Shown: positions 41,906-57,299, counted from the stretch's first letter. The stretch is DNA of 64,000 nt from Actibacterium sp. MT2.3-13A (GCF_018139985.1 NZ_JAGSOU010000006.1:62001-126000), one strand, 5' to 3'. The notes: generated from the sequence alone by a model not told the origin. A program made the numbers and translations.

Positions 41906-43852
41906 ATGGCCCTGACGCGGCGCACGGGGCAACGCTTCCAGGCCTCGATCTGGCCTGGCTTCGTCGACGCGATGACCGCGCTTCTGCTGGTGCTGATGTT
42001 CGTTCTGTCGATCTTCATGATCGTGCAGTTCATGCTGCGCGAGACGATCAGCGGGCAGGAGACCGAACTCAATGAGCTGAACGCCGAGCTGTCGGCGCTG
42101 GCCGATGCGCTGGGCATGGCGCAGCGCAAGAGCGCGCGGCTCGAAGGCGAGCTGGGAGCGCTGGATTCCGAACTGGCCCGCGTGGCGGCGGAGAGCGAGG
42201 CGCAGGCCGCGCTGATCGCGACGCTGACCGGCCAGGTGGCCGCGCGCGAGGATGAGCTGGCCTCCGCCCGCGCCCGAATCACCGATTTCGAGGCGCAGGT
42301 CGCCGCGCTGCTGTCCCAGCGGGACGCGGCGCGGGAACAGCGCGCGGCGCTGGCTGCCGATCTGGAGGCGTTGCAGGGCGAGCGCACCCGGCTCCTGTCG
42401 GAACAGGAGCGGCTGGAACTGGCGCTGGCCGCCACTCGCGACGAGGTCGACGCGCAGGCCGAGGCCGCGCGGCTGGCCGCCGCCCGGCGCGAGGCGCTGC
42501 AGGCGCTGATCGCCGATCTGCGCGCCCGCAACGCCGCGGCCGGAGAGGCCCGCGCCGCACTGGGCGAACAGGTCGCCGGGCTGGAGGCCGCGCTGTCCGA
42601 GGAAGAGGCCGCACGGCTGGCCGAGGCCGCGGCTGCGCAGGCGTTGCGCGAGAAACTCAAGGGTGCCGAGGACGAACTGACGGCGATGACGCTGGCGCTG
42701 GAGGAACAGCGCAAGCGCGCCGAGGAGACCCTGACCCTGCTGGCCGCGGCCGAGACCGCGCGCGAGGATCTTGACGTCAAGCTTGCCGCCGCCCTGTTGG
42801 CGCAGGAGAAGATGCGCGCCGATTTCGAACAGACCGTCGCGCAGGCGCAGGCGGAGCGTGCCGATCTGTCGGCCGATCTCGCGGCCGCCCGCGCCGATCT
42901 GAACACGCTGGAGGAGGCCCGCGCGGCGTTGGCCCGCGCCGAGGCCGAGCTGCAGGCGCTGCGCGCGGCGGCCGGCGACAAGGCCGAGGTCGAGCGCCGG
43001 CTCGCCGCGGCGCTGGCCGCGAAGCTGGCCGCCGAGGACACCGCCGCCGCGCGCCTGACCGAGGCCGAGCAGCGCGCCGCGCTGCTGGCCACGGCTCGGG
43101 AGAAACTGGCGCAGGAACAGGCGAAATCCAACGAGAGCGCGCGCAAGGTGACGCTGCTCAACCAGCAGATCGCGGCATTGCGCGCACAGCTGGGCAGCCT
43201 GCAGGCGCTGCTCGACGATGCGGCCGAGCGCGACGCCGCCGCGCAGGTTCAGATCGAGGCGCTGGGCGGCCGGCTGAACGCGGCGCTGGCACAGGTCGCC
43301 GCCGAACAGCGCGCCCGCGCCGATCTGGAGGAGGCCGAGCGCAAGCGGCTGGAGGAGGAGGCCAGGCGTTTGACCGCGGAGGCGAAGCGGCTGGAAAGCT
43401 ACCGCTCGGAATTCTTCGGCCGGATGCGCGAGGTTCTGGCCGGACGCGAGGGGGTGCGGGTGGTCGGCGACCGCTTCGTGTTCTCCTCGGAGGTGCTGTT
43501 CGAGCCGGGCTCGGCCGACCTGTCGCCGGGTGGGCGCGCCCAGATCGCGCGGGTCGCCGGCATCCTGCAGGAGGTGGCCGGCGAGATCCCGGCCGGGATC
43601 GACTGGATCATCCGGGTGGACGGCCATACCGACAACGTGCCGCTGATCGAGGGCGCGCAATATGCCGACAACTGGGAGCTGAGCCAGGCGCGGGCGCTGT
43701 CGGTGGTGCGCTACATGGTCGATCAGCTTGGCTTCCCGCCCTGGCGTCTGGCGGCCACGGGTTTCGGCGAATTCCGGCCCGTGAACAGCGCCGACACGCC
43801 CGAGGCCCGCGCCCTGAACCGGCGGATCGAGCTGAAACTGACGGAGCGCTGA
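41906..43852 (+). CDS. MotB/ZorB-like OmpA-domain protein with very long coiled coil
   Basis: 648 residues. One N-terminal membrane helix (about 22-44) starts with the key Asp21 in WPGFVDAMTALLL, matching the proton-binding Asp of MotB/ZorB. Residues about 50-510 are an Ala/Glu/Leu/Arg-rich coiled coil. A C-terminal OmpA/peptidoglycan-binding domain follows at about 530-648 with DGHTDN at 572-577 and NRRIEL at 638-643. MotB-type proteins have a far shorter linker (about 100 residues). It likely forms a stator with the MotA-like protein, using the ion gradient to drive an unknown long-reach process. It ends in back-to-back stops with the M23 gene. Confidence 0.85.
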   Translation: MALTRRTGQRFQASIWPGFVDAMTALLLVLMFVLSIFMIVQFMLRETISGQETELNELNAELSALADALGMAQRKSARLEGELGALDSELARVAAESEAQAALIATLTGQVAAREDELASARARITDFEAQVAALLSQRDAAREQRAALAADLEALQGERTRLLSEQERLELALAATRDEVDAQAEAARLAAARREALQALIADLRARNAAAGEARAALGEQVAGLEAALSEEEAARLAEAAAAQALREKLKGAEDELTAMTLALEEQRKRAEETLTLLAAAETAREDLDVKLAAALLAQEKMRADFEQTVAQAQAERADLSADLAAARADLNTLEEARAALARAEAELQALRAAAGDKAEVERRLAAALAAKLAAEDTAAARLTEAEQRAALLATAREKLAQEQAKSNESARKVTLLNQQIAALRAQLGSLQALLDDAAERDAAAQVQIEALGGRLNAALAQVAAEQRARADLEEAERKRLEEEARRLTAEAKRLESYRSEFFGRMREVLAGREGVRVVGDRFVFSSEVLFEPGSADLSPGGRAQIARVAGILQEVAGEIPAGIDWIIRVDGHTDNVPLIEGAQYADNWELSQARALSVVRYMVDQLGFPPWRLAATGFGEFRPVNSADTPEARALNRRIELKLTER

Positions 43853-44811
43853 TCAGCGCGTCACGCGCAGCGTGACGGCGCGGCGGCTGAGCGTCTCGCC
43901 GCCGCGCCGCAGGCTGACCTTGCCGCGATAGGTGCCTTCGGGCCAGGCCGATGCGCGCAGCGGCCTGCCCGCGAAGCGGAAGACGCGCGCCTGGTCGCGC
44001 TCCAGCACCGCGTCATGGGCCAGGACGGTGCGACCGTCGGGCCCGTCGATCTCCAGCGCCAGCACATCGCCCGCTCGCCCGCCGAAGGCATGGGCCCAGA
44101 GGATCAGCGCGGGGGCGGTGCCGGGAAGGCGCTCGGGCGAGGACAGGCCGGCCTTGGCCAGCTCGAAGGCCGGCGGCCGGGCGGCGAAGCCCAGCGACAG
44201 GATGGCGCCGGGCCGGTAGGGAACCGGCTGCTGCCACAGGCCGGGCCGGGTCGATTCGGTGCAGGTGACGGGGCCGGGTTCGGGCGCGAAGGGGTCCACC
44301 ACCGCGCCGTCGCGGCGCACCGCGAGATGGACATGGGGAAATTCCGTTTGTCCGCTCAGCCCGATCTGGCCCAGCACCGCGCCCTTGGCCACGCGCTGCC
44401 CGGTCTCGACCCGGATCGAGCCCTGTTTCATGTGGCAATACTGGGTCTGCCAGCCGCCGCCGTGGTCGATCACCACGCCGTTGCCGCACTCGCGGCCGTC
44501 GAGGCCGGGCGTCTGCAGGCCGGTGTCGGGCATGCCGTCGCGCAGGGTGCTTACCGTGCCGGGCGCGGCGGCCAGAACGTTCACGCCGTCGCGCATCGCC
44601 GCCAGCGAGGGCAGGGCGAAATCGGTGCCCTTGTGCCCGTCATAGGTCAGCGCGCCGCAGGTGAAATCCGCCGCCCCAGGTCCGGGGTCGCGGTCGACAT
44701 GGTTCTGGATGAAGCAGCTCTCGCCCAGCGTGCAGTCGGCGGGCGGATTCAAAACGAAACTCCCCGCGGCCGCCGGGGCCGCGAGGAGCAGGAGCGCTGT
44801 CAGCGCCCGGA

Positions 44812-44815
<4 letters not shown>
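43853..44815 (-). CDS. M23 family metallopeptidase (LytM-like)
   Basis: 320 residues from TTG 44815, which overlaps the clpA stop as TTGA. Signal peptide at about 1-17 ([11 protein letters not shown]), then a LytM domain: H61-x-x-x-D65 in GHKGTDF, His128 in QYCHMK and H161-V-H163 in FPHVHLAV, the complete zinc/catalytic set. Residues 200-320 form a beta-rich C-terminal part. Probably a periplasmic peptidoglycan endopeptidase. The much longer frame upstream is a shadow of clpA. Confidence 0.85.
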
Positions 44816-47145
<2,330 letters not shown>

Positions 47146-47295
47146 GTTGCGTGCTCCTTTCCTTCAGGGGCCGAGGGGGGTGTTCGCGGGCCCGTCCTCA
47201 ACCGTGGCCTCATAATACAAGAGTTCGGTGTTCTGCGCCCGGCTTCAAGTTTTTTTTGTTCAAACCCGTCTTCGCGGCCTGGGCCGGGCGGATCT

Positions 47296-47313
47296 CCCGG
47301 GCGCAGCCCCGGG
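47296..47313 (-). terminator. Hairpin abutting the gloB stop
   Basis: CCCGGG (47296-47301) and CCCGGG (47308-47313) flank CGCAGC; in the minus-strand transcript this forms a six-base GC stem directly after the gloB stop codon. There is no U-tract. It may limit read-through into clpA rather than terminate fully. Confidence 0.35.
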
Positions 47314-48081
47314 TCAGAAATGGTCCTTGCGCTTGCGGATTTCGGCAAAGACCTCGGCATCGGATGCGTGGGCCATGCCCAATGCGGCTTTCACCTCGGG
47401 CAGGTTGGCGCGCAGGAAGGGGTTGGTGGCCAGTTCCTCGGACAGCAGCGCCGGAACGGTCGGGGCCCCTTTTTCCCGGGCCGCGGCGATCGCGTCGCAA
47501 CGAGAGATAAGCGCCGCGTTGTCCGGTTCAATGGTGCGCGCGAATTTCGCGTTGGAGGCGGTGTATTCATGGCCCGAATAGACCAGCGTATCGGCGGGCA
47601 GGGCGGCGAGCCTCGACAGGCTTCGCCACATCATCTCGGGCGTGCCCTCGAACAGCCGGCCGCAGCCCAGCGCCATCAGGCTGTCCGCGGTGAAGACGGC
47701 GCGGCTGTCGGGGAAGTGATAGGCAACATGGCCGACCGAATGGCCCGAGACGTCGATCACGGTCCCGGATTCGCCGCCCACCCGCACCGCGTCCCCGTCC
47801 GCGACCGCAAGGTCCAGGGGCGGCAGGCGGTGGGCGTCGGCGGCGGCCCCCACGACGCGGGCGCCGGTGGCCGCGCGCAGATCCTCCACTCCGTCCACAT
47901 GGTCCCAGTGATGGTGCGTGATCAGGATGTCGGTCAGCCGCCAGCCGCGGCCGCTCAGCGCGGCCTGGATCGGGGCGGCCTCGGGCACATCGACCACGGC
48001 GGTCGCGCCGCTGACGGCGTCGTGCAGCAGATAGGCGTAATTGTCACTGAGGCAGGGCAGGGTGACGATTTCGAGGGGCAT
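47314..48081 (-). CDS. gloB: Hydroxyacylglutathione hydrolase (glyoxalase II)
   Basis: 255 residues, the normal GloB length. Metallo-beta-lactamase fold with T-H56-H57-H58-x-D60-H61 (THHHWDH), [26 protein letters not shown] and [12 protein letters not shown]. Hydrolyses S-D-lactoylglutathione in the methylglyoxal pathway. Divergent from the methyltransferase gene across 63 bases, an arrangement I recall from other Rhodobacterales. Confidence 0.95.
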   Translation of the reverse strand: MPLEIVTLPCLSDNYAYLLHDAVSGATAVVDVPEAAPIQAALSGRGWRLTDILITHHHWDHVDGVEDLRAATGARVVGAAADAHRLPPLDLAVADGDAVRVGGESGTVIDVSGHSVGHVAYHFPDSRAVFTADSLMALGCGRLFEGTPEMMWRSLSRLAALPADTLVYSGHEYTASNAKFARTIEPDNAALISRCDAIAAAREKGAPTVPALLSEELATNPFLRANLPEVKAALGMAHASDAEVFAEIRKRKDHF

Positions 48082-48144
48082 GGTGTTTTGTCTCCGAGCG
48101 GCTATCCTGAGCCGCGACTCTTGCTGATCGCGGAGCGCGCCGCA

Positions 48145-48891
48145 ATGCACCTGGACGTGCTGGACCTGAGAAACTTCTACTACCGGACCAATCTGGGCCG
48201 GGTGGCGCAGCGCGCGATCCGCGACCAGGTGCTGGAATTCTGGCCCGAGGCCAAGGGGCAGAGCGTGGCGGGATTCGGATTCGCGGTGCCGTTGCTGCGG
48301 CCCTTCCTGGCCGATGCGCGCCGGGTGATCGCCCTGATGCCGGGCCAGCAGGGGGTGATGCCCTGGCCCGCCGGCATGGATAACGTCTCGGTGCTGAGCG
48401 AAGAGACCCGCTGGCCGCTGCCCACCGGGCTGATCGACAAGCTGGTGCTGATGCACGGGCTGGAGACCAGCGAACACCCCTCCGCCGTTCTGGAGGAGGC
48501 GTCGCGGGTGCTGGGGCCGGGCGGGCGGGCCCTGTTCATCGTGCCCAACCGCGCGGGGCTGTGGGCGCGGCGCGATGCGACGCCCTTCGGATTCGGCCGA
48601 CCCTATTCGCTGGGCCAGCTCGAGGCGCAGCTCAAGCGCCACGGATTCCAGCCCGAACATCACCGCGCCGCGCTGTTCGCGCCGCCCAGCCACAAGCGGT
48701 TCTGGCTGAAGACCGCGACCGTGCTGGAGAGGGCCGGGCGCCGGGTCAGCTCCTATTACGCGGGGGGCGTGATCATGGTGGAGGCGTCCAAGCGGGTCTA
48801 CCGCCCGGCCGGCCCCGGGCTGGAAGAGGTGGTGCGCCGTCCGCTGCGGGTTCTGGAGGGCGTGCCCGGATCCACCGTCGAGCCGGTCTGA
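48145..48891 (+). CDS. SAM-dependent methyltransferase-like protein
   Basis: 248 residues. Opening [22 protein letters not shown], a SAM-binding-type [12 protein letters not shown] (43-54) and [16 protein letters not shown] near 131-146, like the methyltransferase type 11 strand-4 region. The acidic residue normally ending the second strand is not evident, so the activity is uncertain. It is divergent from gloB. The 1,058-codon upstream extension of this frame is antisense to clpA and gloB and not real. Confidence 0.8.
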   Translation: MHLDVLDLRNFYYRTNLGRVAQRAIRDQVLEFWPEAKGQSVAGFGFAVPLLRPFLADARRVIALMPGQQGVMPWPAGMDNVSVLSEETRWPLPTGLIDKLVLMHGLETSEHPSAVLEEASRVLGPGGRALFIVPNRAGLWARRDATPFGFGRPYSLGQLEAQLKRHGFQPEHHRAALFAPPSHKRFWLKTATVLERAGRRVSSYYAGGVIMVEASKRVYRPAGPGLEEVVRRPLRVLEGVPGSTVEPV

Positions 48892-48892
48892 G

Positions 48893-48957
48893 CGCCCCGA
48901 AGGGGCGGCGAATCCCGCCCGCGCCGCCGCGCCCGGACGAAGAGGCGGGCGCGGCGG
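48893..48957 (+). other. Two GC-rich hairpins after the methyltransferase gene
   Basis: CGCCCC-GAA-GGGGCG (48893-48907) follows the stop immediately; then an 11-base stem CCGCCGCGCCC (48924-48934) / GGGCGCGGCGG (48947-48957) with a 12-base loop. No U-tract follows. They probably end the methyltransferase transcript before the ATP synthase operon. Confidence 0.5.
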
Positions 48958-49054
48958 GCGCTTCAAAAGGCCGCAGGCGCGGCTGTTAGCGCCATCCGCG
49001 CCGTGCCGGTGCCACCTTTGCGCCGGCAGGGTCACGCATTCGTGTCGTTGGCTG

Positions 49055-49083
49055 TTGCGAGGTGGGGATTGCTCTGCTACACC
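49055..49083 (+). promoter_or_regulatory. Candidate promoter of the ATP synthase operon
   Basis: TTGCGA at 49055-49060, 17 bases, TACACC at 49078-49083. This lies 100 bases before the atpH start, in the 291-base gap behind the methyltransferase hairpins. The -10 hexamer is far from consensus, so the assignment is tentative. Confidence 0.4.
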
Positions 49084-49182
49084 CACGCCGATTTCAGAGG
49101 CGTGCCCGTTTCGGGCGCGTGGCTTGAACTGCCCCCGCCGCAGCCGCGGCATTGGGGGGCTACAGACATCGGAAGGGTGGAC

Positions 49183-49743
49183 GTGTCCGAACCAGCTTCG
49201 ATCTCAACAGGCATTGCTGCGCGCTATGCCACGGCCGTCTTCGAACTGGCCAAGGAAGGTAAACAACTCCCCGCGCTCGAGGCCGACCTCGACACGCTTG
49301 CGGCTGCGCTGGCCGATAGCGATGCGTTCCGCGACCTGATCTCGTCGCCGGTCTACCGCCGCGAGGACCAGGCGCAGGCGATTGCCGCGCTGGCGCCCAA
49401 GATGGGCCTGTCGGGCATCGTGGCCAGCGCGCTGGGCCTGATGGCCGGCAAGCGCCGCCTGTTCGTGCTGCCGCAGCTGGTGGCGACCCTGCGCGCCCTG
49501 ATCGCCGAGGAGAAGGGCGAGGTGACCGCCGAGGTGACCGCCGCCAAGGCCCTGACCCAGGCGCAGCAGACCAAACTGGCCGTCGCCCTCAAGGCGTCGA
49601 TCGGCAAAGACGTCAAGATCAATGCGGCCGTCGATGAATCCCTCATCGGCGGTCTTATCGTCAAAGTGGGCTCGAAGATGATCGACAGTTCGATCCGCTC
49701 CAAGCTCGCCGCACTCCAGAACACCATGAAAGAGGTCGGATAA
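49183..49743 (+). CDS. atpH: ATP synthase F1 subunit delta
   Basis: 186 residues, the normal length. Starts [23 protein letters not shown]; the C-terminal [26 protein letters not shown] segment is the family signature. It connects the F1 head with the peripheral stalk. GTG 49183 behind GGAAGGG; the 60-codon upstream extension does not resemble the family. First gene of the F1 operon; no atpB, E or F genes are adjacent, in line with the split ATP synthase loci of alphaproteobacteria. Confidence 0.96.
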   Translation: MSEPASISTGIAARYATAVFELAKEGKQLPALEADLDTLAAALADSDAFRDLISSPVYRREDQAQAIAALAPKMGLSGIVASALGLMAGKRRLFVLPQLVATLRALIAEEKGEVTAEVTAAKALTQAQQTKLAVALKASIGKDVKINAAVDESLIGGLIVKVGSKMIDSSIRSKLAALQNTMKEVG

Positions 49744-51282
<1,539 letters not shown>

Positions 51283-51303
51283 GGGCGGGTAAGGACTGGA
51301 TAG

Positions 51304-52173
51304 ATGCCAAGCCTTAAGGACCTCAAAAATCGGATCGAGAGTGTCAAGAGCACTCGCAAGATCACGAAAGCCATGCAGATGGTCGCGGCGGCTAAGCTCC
51401 GCCGCGCCCAGGACGCTGCCGAGGCGGGTCGCCCCTATGCCGAGCGCATGAACGCCGTGATGAGCGGTCTTGCTGCCTCGGTCAAAGGGTCCGACAGCGC
51501 ACCGAAACTGCTGGCCGGCACTGGTGCCGACCAGACCCACCTGCTGGTCGTCATGACCGCCGAGCGTGGCCTCTGCGGCGGCTTCAACTCGTCGATCGCC
51601 AAGCTCGCGCGGGTCAGGATTGCCGAGCTGCAGGCGGCCGGCAAGACGGTCAAGATCCTGACCGTCGGCAAGAAGGGGCGCGAGCAGCTGAAGCGCGATC
51701 ACGCCGACCTGTTCGTGGGTCACGTCGACCTCAGCGACGTCAAGCGCGTCGGCTACGCCAACGCGCAGGACATCGCCAAGGACGTTCTCACCCGGTTCGA
51801 CGCCGGCGAGTTCGACGTGGCGACGATCTTCTACAACACGTTCCAGTCGGTGATCAGCCAGGTCCCGACCGCACGGCAGATCATCCCGGCCACCTTCGAG
51901 GAGACCGAGACGGAGAGCACCCTCTACGACTACGAACCGTCGGAGGAAGGCATCCTGGAAGACCTGCTGCCGCGCGGCCTGGCCACGCAGATCTTCACCG
52001 CCCTGCTGGAAAACGGAGCCTCGGAACAAGGTGCCCGGATGAGCGCGATGGACAACGCCACGCGCAACGCCGGCGACATGATCGACAAGCTGACCATCGA
52101 GTTCAACCGCTCGCGTCAGGCTGTCATCACCAACGAGCTTATCGAAATCATTTCGGGCGCCGAGGCGCTCTAA
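51304..52173 (+). CDS. atpG: ATP synthase F1 subunit gamma
   Basis: 289 residues; [20 protein letters not shown] at the start and the C-terminal [17 protein letters not shown] signature. Forms the central rotating shaft. RBS GTAAGGACTGGATAG; 21 bases after atpA. Confidence 0.98.
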   Translation: MPSLKDLKNRIESVKSTRKITKAMQMVAAAKLRRAQDAAEAGRPYAERMNAVMSGLAASVKGSDSAPKLLAGTGADQTHLLVVMTAERGLCGGFNSSIAKLARVRIAELQAAGKTVKILTVGKKGREQLKRDHADLFVGHVDLSDVKRVGYANAQDIAKDVLTRFDAGEFDVATIFYNTFQSVISQVPTARQIIPATFEETETESTLYDYEPSEEGILEDLLPRGLATQIFTALLENGASEQGARMSAMDNATRNAGDMIDKLTIEFNRSRQAVITNELIEIISGAEAL

Positions 52174-53616
<1,443 letters not shown>

Positions 53617-53625
53617 GGAGGCCAA

Positions 53626-54045
53626 ATGGCTGAGACCATGCAATTCGACCTGGTGTCCCCTGAGCGGCGGCTTGCCTCCGTTCAGGCCACCTCGGTCCAG
53701 ATCCCGGGGGCCGAGGGCGACCTGACCGCGATGCCGGCGCATGCGCCGACCATCACGACGCTGCGCCCCGGCGTGCTGACCGTGCACGGCCCGGAAGGTG
53801 AGACCAAGTATCTGGTGACCGGCGGCTTCGCCGAGATCACCGGCGAAGGCACCACCGTCCTGGCCGAACGCGCCCACGCCGTCGAGGAGGTCACCCAGGC
53901 GATGATCGACGAGATGGTGGCCGAGGCGCACGAGGCGCACAAGGCGGCCCACCCGGACGTCGTGGACGCCGCGGCCAAGCTGCTGGCCGACATGGTGGCC
54001 ATGGGCGGCCATATCGGACTGGAGCCGAACCTGCCCAACGGCTGA
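53626..54045 (+). CDS. atpC: ATP synthase F1 subunit epsilon
   Basis: 139 residues. N-terminal beta-sandwich [29 protein letters not shown] and a C-terminal helix part enriched in Ala/Glu/His ([18 protein letters not shown]). It inhibits and couples rotation. Last gene of the F1 operon, followed by a terminator. Confidence 0.97.
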   Translation: MAETMQFDLVSPERRLASVQATSVQIPGAEGDLTAMPAHAPTITTLRPGVLTVHGPEGETKYLVTGGFAEITGEGTTVLAERAHAVEEVTQAMIDEMVAEAHEAHKAAHPDVVDAAAKLLADMVAMGGHIGLEPNLPNG

Positions 54046-54075
54046 ACCGAAGGACCGGTTACAGAAGAACAGGCG

Positions 54076-54103
54076 AAGGCCCCGGATGCTCTCCGGGGCC
54101 TTT
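54076..54103 (+). terminator. Rho-independent terminator of the ATP synthase operon
   Basis: Perfect ten-base arms AAGGCCCCGG (54076-54085) and CCGGGGCCTT (54093-54102), seven-base loop, then TTTGCTTTG. Located 30 bases after the atpC stop. Confidence 0.9.
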
Positions 54104-54166
54104 GCTTTGGCATTGCGCCGGCCGCCCGAAATGCGCTGTTATGCGTCTGGGCAACGGGACGGAACC

Positions 54167-54517
54167 ATGCTGCATCTGAACGCCAGTGAAATCGGAATCG
54201 ACCAGGGCTCGGCCATGCTGTTCCAGGATTTCAAGCATGACGGGGTGATGTGGACGGGGGAGGGGCCGCGCGCGATCCGCTACGAGGTGCGGTTTTCCCG
54301 GCCGTTCCGGGCGGTGCCGGCGGTGACGGTGGGCATGTCGCTGTGGGATATCGACCACGGCACCAACGCGCGCGCCGACATCCGGGCCGAGGCGATCACA
54401 CGCGAAGGGTTCCACATCGTGTTCAACACCTGGGGCGACACGCGCGTGGCGCGCATCCGGGCCGACTGGATGGCCATCGGCGCCCTGCCGAACCCGGATG
54501 ACTGGGAGGTAAGTTGA
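54167..54517 (+). CDS. H-type lectin-domain protein
   Basis: 116 residues. The EVRFSRPFRAVPAVTVGMSL strand pattern and the GFHIVFNTWGDTRVARIRADWMAIG ending match the H-type lectin domain (discoidin/HPA-like sugar-binding fold), with GVMWTGEGPRAI before it. No signal peptide. ATG 54167 with GGGACGGAACC; the frame extends upstream into the terminator of atpC. Converges with prs; the stops form a 12-base palindrome. Its ligand is unknown. Confidence 0.7.
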   Translation: MLHLNASEIGIDQGSAMLFQDFKHDGVMWTGEGPRAIRYEVRFSRPFRAVPAVTVGMSLWDIDHGTNARADIRAEAITREGFHIVFNTWGDTRVARIRADWMAIGALPNPDDWEVS

Positions 54518-54523
54518 GGCGCC

Positions 54524-55546
54524 TCAGGCGCCCGGGGAATAGAGCCCCTCGTAGATCGGCGCCAGGGTCTCGCGGTCGAACAGCGACGAGACCGAGGTCC
54601 CGTGCCAGATATTCATGATCGCCTGCCCGAACATCGGCGCGGTGGGCACGATGCGGATGTTCTTGGCGGCCTTCACGGCATCGGTGGGGCGGATGGAATC
54701 GGTGATCACCAGCGATTTCATCTTGGAATTGGTGATGCGCTCCACCGCCGGGCCCGAAAGCACGCCGTGGGTGATGTAGGAGTGCACCTCCTTGGCGCCG
54801 TTCTCGATCAGCACCTCGGCGGCCTTGCACAGCGTGCCGGCGGTGTCGCAGATGTCGTCGACGATGATGCAGGTCTGGCCCTTCACGTCGCCGATCACCG
54901 TCATCTCGGCCACCTCGCCGGGGCGCACGCGGCGCTTGTCGACGATGGCAAGTCCCGAGCCGATGCGCTGCGCCAGTTCGCGGGCGCGGGCCACGCCGCC
55001 GACGTCGGGCGAGACCACCGTGATCTTGTCGAGGTTCCGCTTGAAGTGATGCTCGATGTCCAGCGCGAAGATCGGCGCGGCATAGAGGTTGTCCACGGGG
55101 ATGTCGAAGAAGCCCTGGATCTGGGCGGCGTGCAGGTCAAGGGTCAGGACCCGCTCGATCCCGGCCTCGGTCAGCATGTTGGCGACCAGCTTGGCGGTGA
55201 TCGGCGTGCGCGCCTTGGAGCGCCGGTCCTGCCGGGCATAGCCGAAATAGGGCATCACGGCGGTGATCCGCGCCGCCGAAGACCGGCGCAGCGCGTCGGC
55301 GATGACCAGCAGCTCCATCAGGTTGTCGTTGGCCGGGTTCGAGGTCGGCTGGATGATGAACATATCCTCGCCGCGCACGTTCTCGAAAACCTCGACGAAG
55401 ATCTCCCCGTCGTTGAAGCGTTCGACCCGGGCATCGACCAGCCCCACGTTCACGCCGCGATGCAGGGACATGCGGCGGGCGATTGCGGTGGCCAGCGGGC
55501 GGTTGGCATTGCCCGAAATCAGTTTCGGCTCGGTGACGGAAGGCAT
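54524..55546 (-). CDS. prs: Ribose-phosphate pyrophosphokinase
   Basis: 340 residues: [40 protein letters not shown] and the PRPP-binding [14 protein letters not shown]. Makes PRPP from ribose-5-phosphate and ATP for nucleotides, histidine and tryptophan. ATG 55546; 28 additional upstream codons in frame lie in the divergent promoter gap. Confidence 0.97.
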   Translation of the reverse strand: MPSVTEPKLISGNANRPLATAIARRMSLHRGVNVGLVDARVERFNDGEIFVEVFENVRGEDMFIIQPTSNPANDNLMELLVIADALRRSSAARITAVMPYFGYARQDRRSKARTPITAKLVANMLTEAGIERVLTLDLHAAQIQGFFDIPVDNLYAAPIFALDIEHHFKRNLDKITVVSPDVGGVARARELAQRIGSGLAIVDKRRVRPGEVAEMTVIGDVKGQTCIIVDDICDTAGTLCKAAEVLIENGAKEVHSYITHGVLSGPAVERITNSKMKSLVITDSIRPTDAVKAAKNIRIVPTAPMFGQAIMNIWHGTSVSSLFDRETLAPIYEGLYSPGA

Positions 55547-55653
55547 GGCAGCAAGTCCCCAAAGTGTGGTCTGGATGACAGAATCGTGACGTTGACACCG
55601 CTTACCACCCGGCCCAAGTTTTGCAAACATGCATGGCGGCGGGAGGGCCTGAG

Positions 55654-56250
55654 ATGACGCAGATCGACTACTATTTTTCCACGATTTCCCCCTATACCTA
55701 CCTCGCGGGGCAGCGGCTGGAGGAAATCGCGCGCCGCAACGGGGCCACGATCGCCTACAAGCCGCTGGACATTGTCGCGCTGTTTTCCCGCACCGGCGGC
55801 ACCCCGCCCGCGCAGCGGCACGAAAGCCGGCAGAGTTACCGGCTGCAGGAACTGCGCCGCCAATCGGCCCGGACCGGGCTGCCGATCAACCTGCGCCCGG
55901 CGCATTTCCCGACCAACGCGGCGCCCTCCTCCTATGCGGTGATCGCGGCGCAGGCGACCGGCGGGGGCGATCTGGGCGGGCTGGTGCACGGCATCCTGCG
56001 CGCCTGCTGGGCCGAGGAACGGGACGTGGCCGAGGATGCCGTGATCCGCGACTGCCTGGCCGCCGCCGGTTTCGATCCGGCGCTTGCCGGCAGCGGGCTG
56101 CTGCTGGGCGCGGAGACCTATGCCGCCAACCTCGAGGAGGCGGTGGGCCGCGGCGTGTTCGGCGCGCCCTTCTACATCGTGGGCGAGGAGAAATTCTGGG
56201 GGCAGGACCGGCTCGATGATCTGGACCTGCACCTCCAGGGCAAGCTCTAG
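55654..56250 (+). CDS. 2-Hydroxychromene-2-carboxylate isomerase-like protein (DsbA fold)
   Basis: 198 residues of the DsbA/kappa-class GST family: [20 protein letters not shown] with Ser in place of a CXXC active site, [20 protein letters not shown], and [21 protein letters not shown] at the end. HCCA isomerases act in naphthalene-type degradation with glutathione, but homologues occur widely in genomes without it. ATG 55654 with GGGAGGG. Its TAG stop overlaps that of the threonine aldolase gene in CTAG (56247-56250). Confidence 0.88.
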   Translation: MTQIDYYFSTISPYTYLAGQRLEEIARRNGATIAYKPLDIVALFSRTGGTPPAQRHESRQSYRLQELRRQSARTGLPINLRPAHFPTNAAPSSYAVIAAQATGGGDLGGLVHGILRACWAEERDVAEDAVIRDCLAAAGFDPALAGSGLLLGAETYAANLEEAVGRGVFGAPFYIVGEEKFWGQDRLDDLDLHLQGKL

Positions 56251-57296
56251 CCTCGGATCAGATCGAGGAAGCGGTCCACGTCGGCCTCGGTCGTGGACCA
56301 GGAGCAGACCAGCCGGGCGGACAGGTTTTCCTCGCCCGGCCCCTCCAGCGACTGGTTGAATGGCCAGAAGTAATAGGCGGCCCCGGCCTCATGCGCCCGG
56401 ACGTGGCCGGCGCGCGGCCAGCTTGCGAAGACCGCGTTGGCCTGGGTCGGGTGCATCAGGCTGGCCCCCGCGGCCTGCAGCCCCTGCGACAGACGCTGCG
56501 CGGCGGCATTGGCCTGACCGGCCAGCGTCAGCCACAGATCGTCTTCCAGATAGGCGGCCATCTGCGCCGACAGGTAGCGGTGCTTCGAGAACAGGTGCCC
56601 GCCGCGCTTGCGCCGCAGTTCGAACTCCCAAGCCCGCTTGGGATCGAAGATCACCACCGCCTCGACGCCCAACAGCCCGTTCTTGGTGCCGCCGAAGGAA
56701 AGCACGTCGATGCCTGCCTTCCAGGTCATTTCGGCCGGGGTGCTGCCGGTCGAGACCAGCGCATTTGCAAAGCGCGCCCCGTCCATGTGGCAGGGGATAC
56801 CGGCGGCCCTGGCGATGGCGCAGAGTTCGGCCACCTCGGCGGCGGTGTAGACGGCGCCGGCCTCGGTCGCGTTGGTCAGCGACAGCGCGCCTTTCTGAAC
56901 GTTGTGCACCCCGGCGGCGGCGGCCGTGGCCAGCGCTTTCTCCAGATGCGCGGGGGCGATCTTGGCGTCGTCGCCCTCCAGCAGGGTCAGCTTGGCGCCG
57001 CCGGTGTAGAACTCGGGCGCGGCGCATTCATCCTCTTCGATATGGGCGTGGCGGTGGCAGAAGACCGTGGCCCAGGGCGGGCAGAGGCAGGCCAGCGCCA
57101 GCGCGTTGGCCGAGGTGCCGGTCGCCACCAGATAGACTGCCGCCTCGGGCGCCTCGAACACCTCGCGGATTCGGGCGCGCACGCCTTCCATGATGGGGTC
57201 GTTGCCATAGGGCATGGCGTAGCCCTCGTTGGCGCGGGTCAGTGCCGCCAGCACCTGCGGCGGCACGGGCGAGGAATTGTCCGAGGCGAAAAACAT
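56247..57296 (-). CDS. Low-specificity L-threonine aldolase/beta-eliminating lyase
   Basis: 349 residues of the PLP fold-type I aromatic amino acid beta-eliminating lyase/threonine aldolase family: NEGYAMPYGNDPIMEGV, ATGTSANALAL, CHMDGARFANALV and LSFGGTKNGLLG with the PLP Lys in GGTKNG. Converts threonine/allo-threonine to glycine and acetaldehyde. It is the last gene of the minus-strand run beginning upstream at ribF or maoC. Confidence 0.9.
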   Translation of the reverse strand: MFFASDNSSPVPPQVLAALTRANEGYAMPYGNDPIMEGVRARIREVFEAPEAAVYLVATGTSANALALACLCPPWATVFCHRHAHIEEDECAAPEFYTGGAKLTLLEGDDAKIAPAHLEKALATAAAAGVHNVQKGALSLTNATEAGAVYTAAEVAELCAIARAAGIPCHMDGARFANALVSTGSTPAEMTWKAGIDVLSFGGTKNGLLGVEAVVIFDPKRAWEFELRRKRGGHLFSKHRYLSAQMAAYLEDDLWLTLAGQANAAAQRLSQGLQAAGASLMHPTQANAVFASWPRAGHVRAHEAGAAYYFWPFNQSLEGPGEENLSARLVCSWSTTEADVDRFLDLIRG

Positions 57297-57299
57297 GAA

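Noticed and set aside
40048-43161. 1,037-codon minus-strand frame made mostly of Ala/Ser/Arg
   Set aside because: Mirror image of the Ala/Glu coiled-coil coding sequence on the plus strand.
42100-43400. Apparent repetitive DNA in the MotB-like gene
   Set aside because: Imperfect, frame-consistent similarity from heptad Ala/Glu/Leu/Arg codons of the coiled coil; no true DNA repeat unit.
40714-43852. Complete Zorya defence system
   Set aside because: Only the ZorA/ZorB-like stator pair is present; flanking genes are ChaC and M23 peptidase, with no ZorC, ZorD or ZorE.
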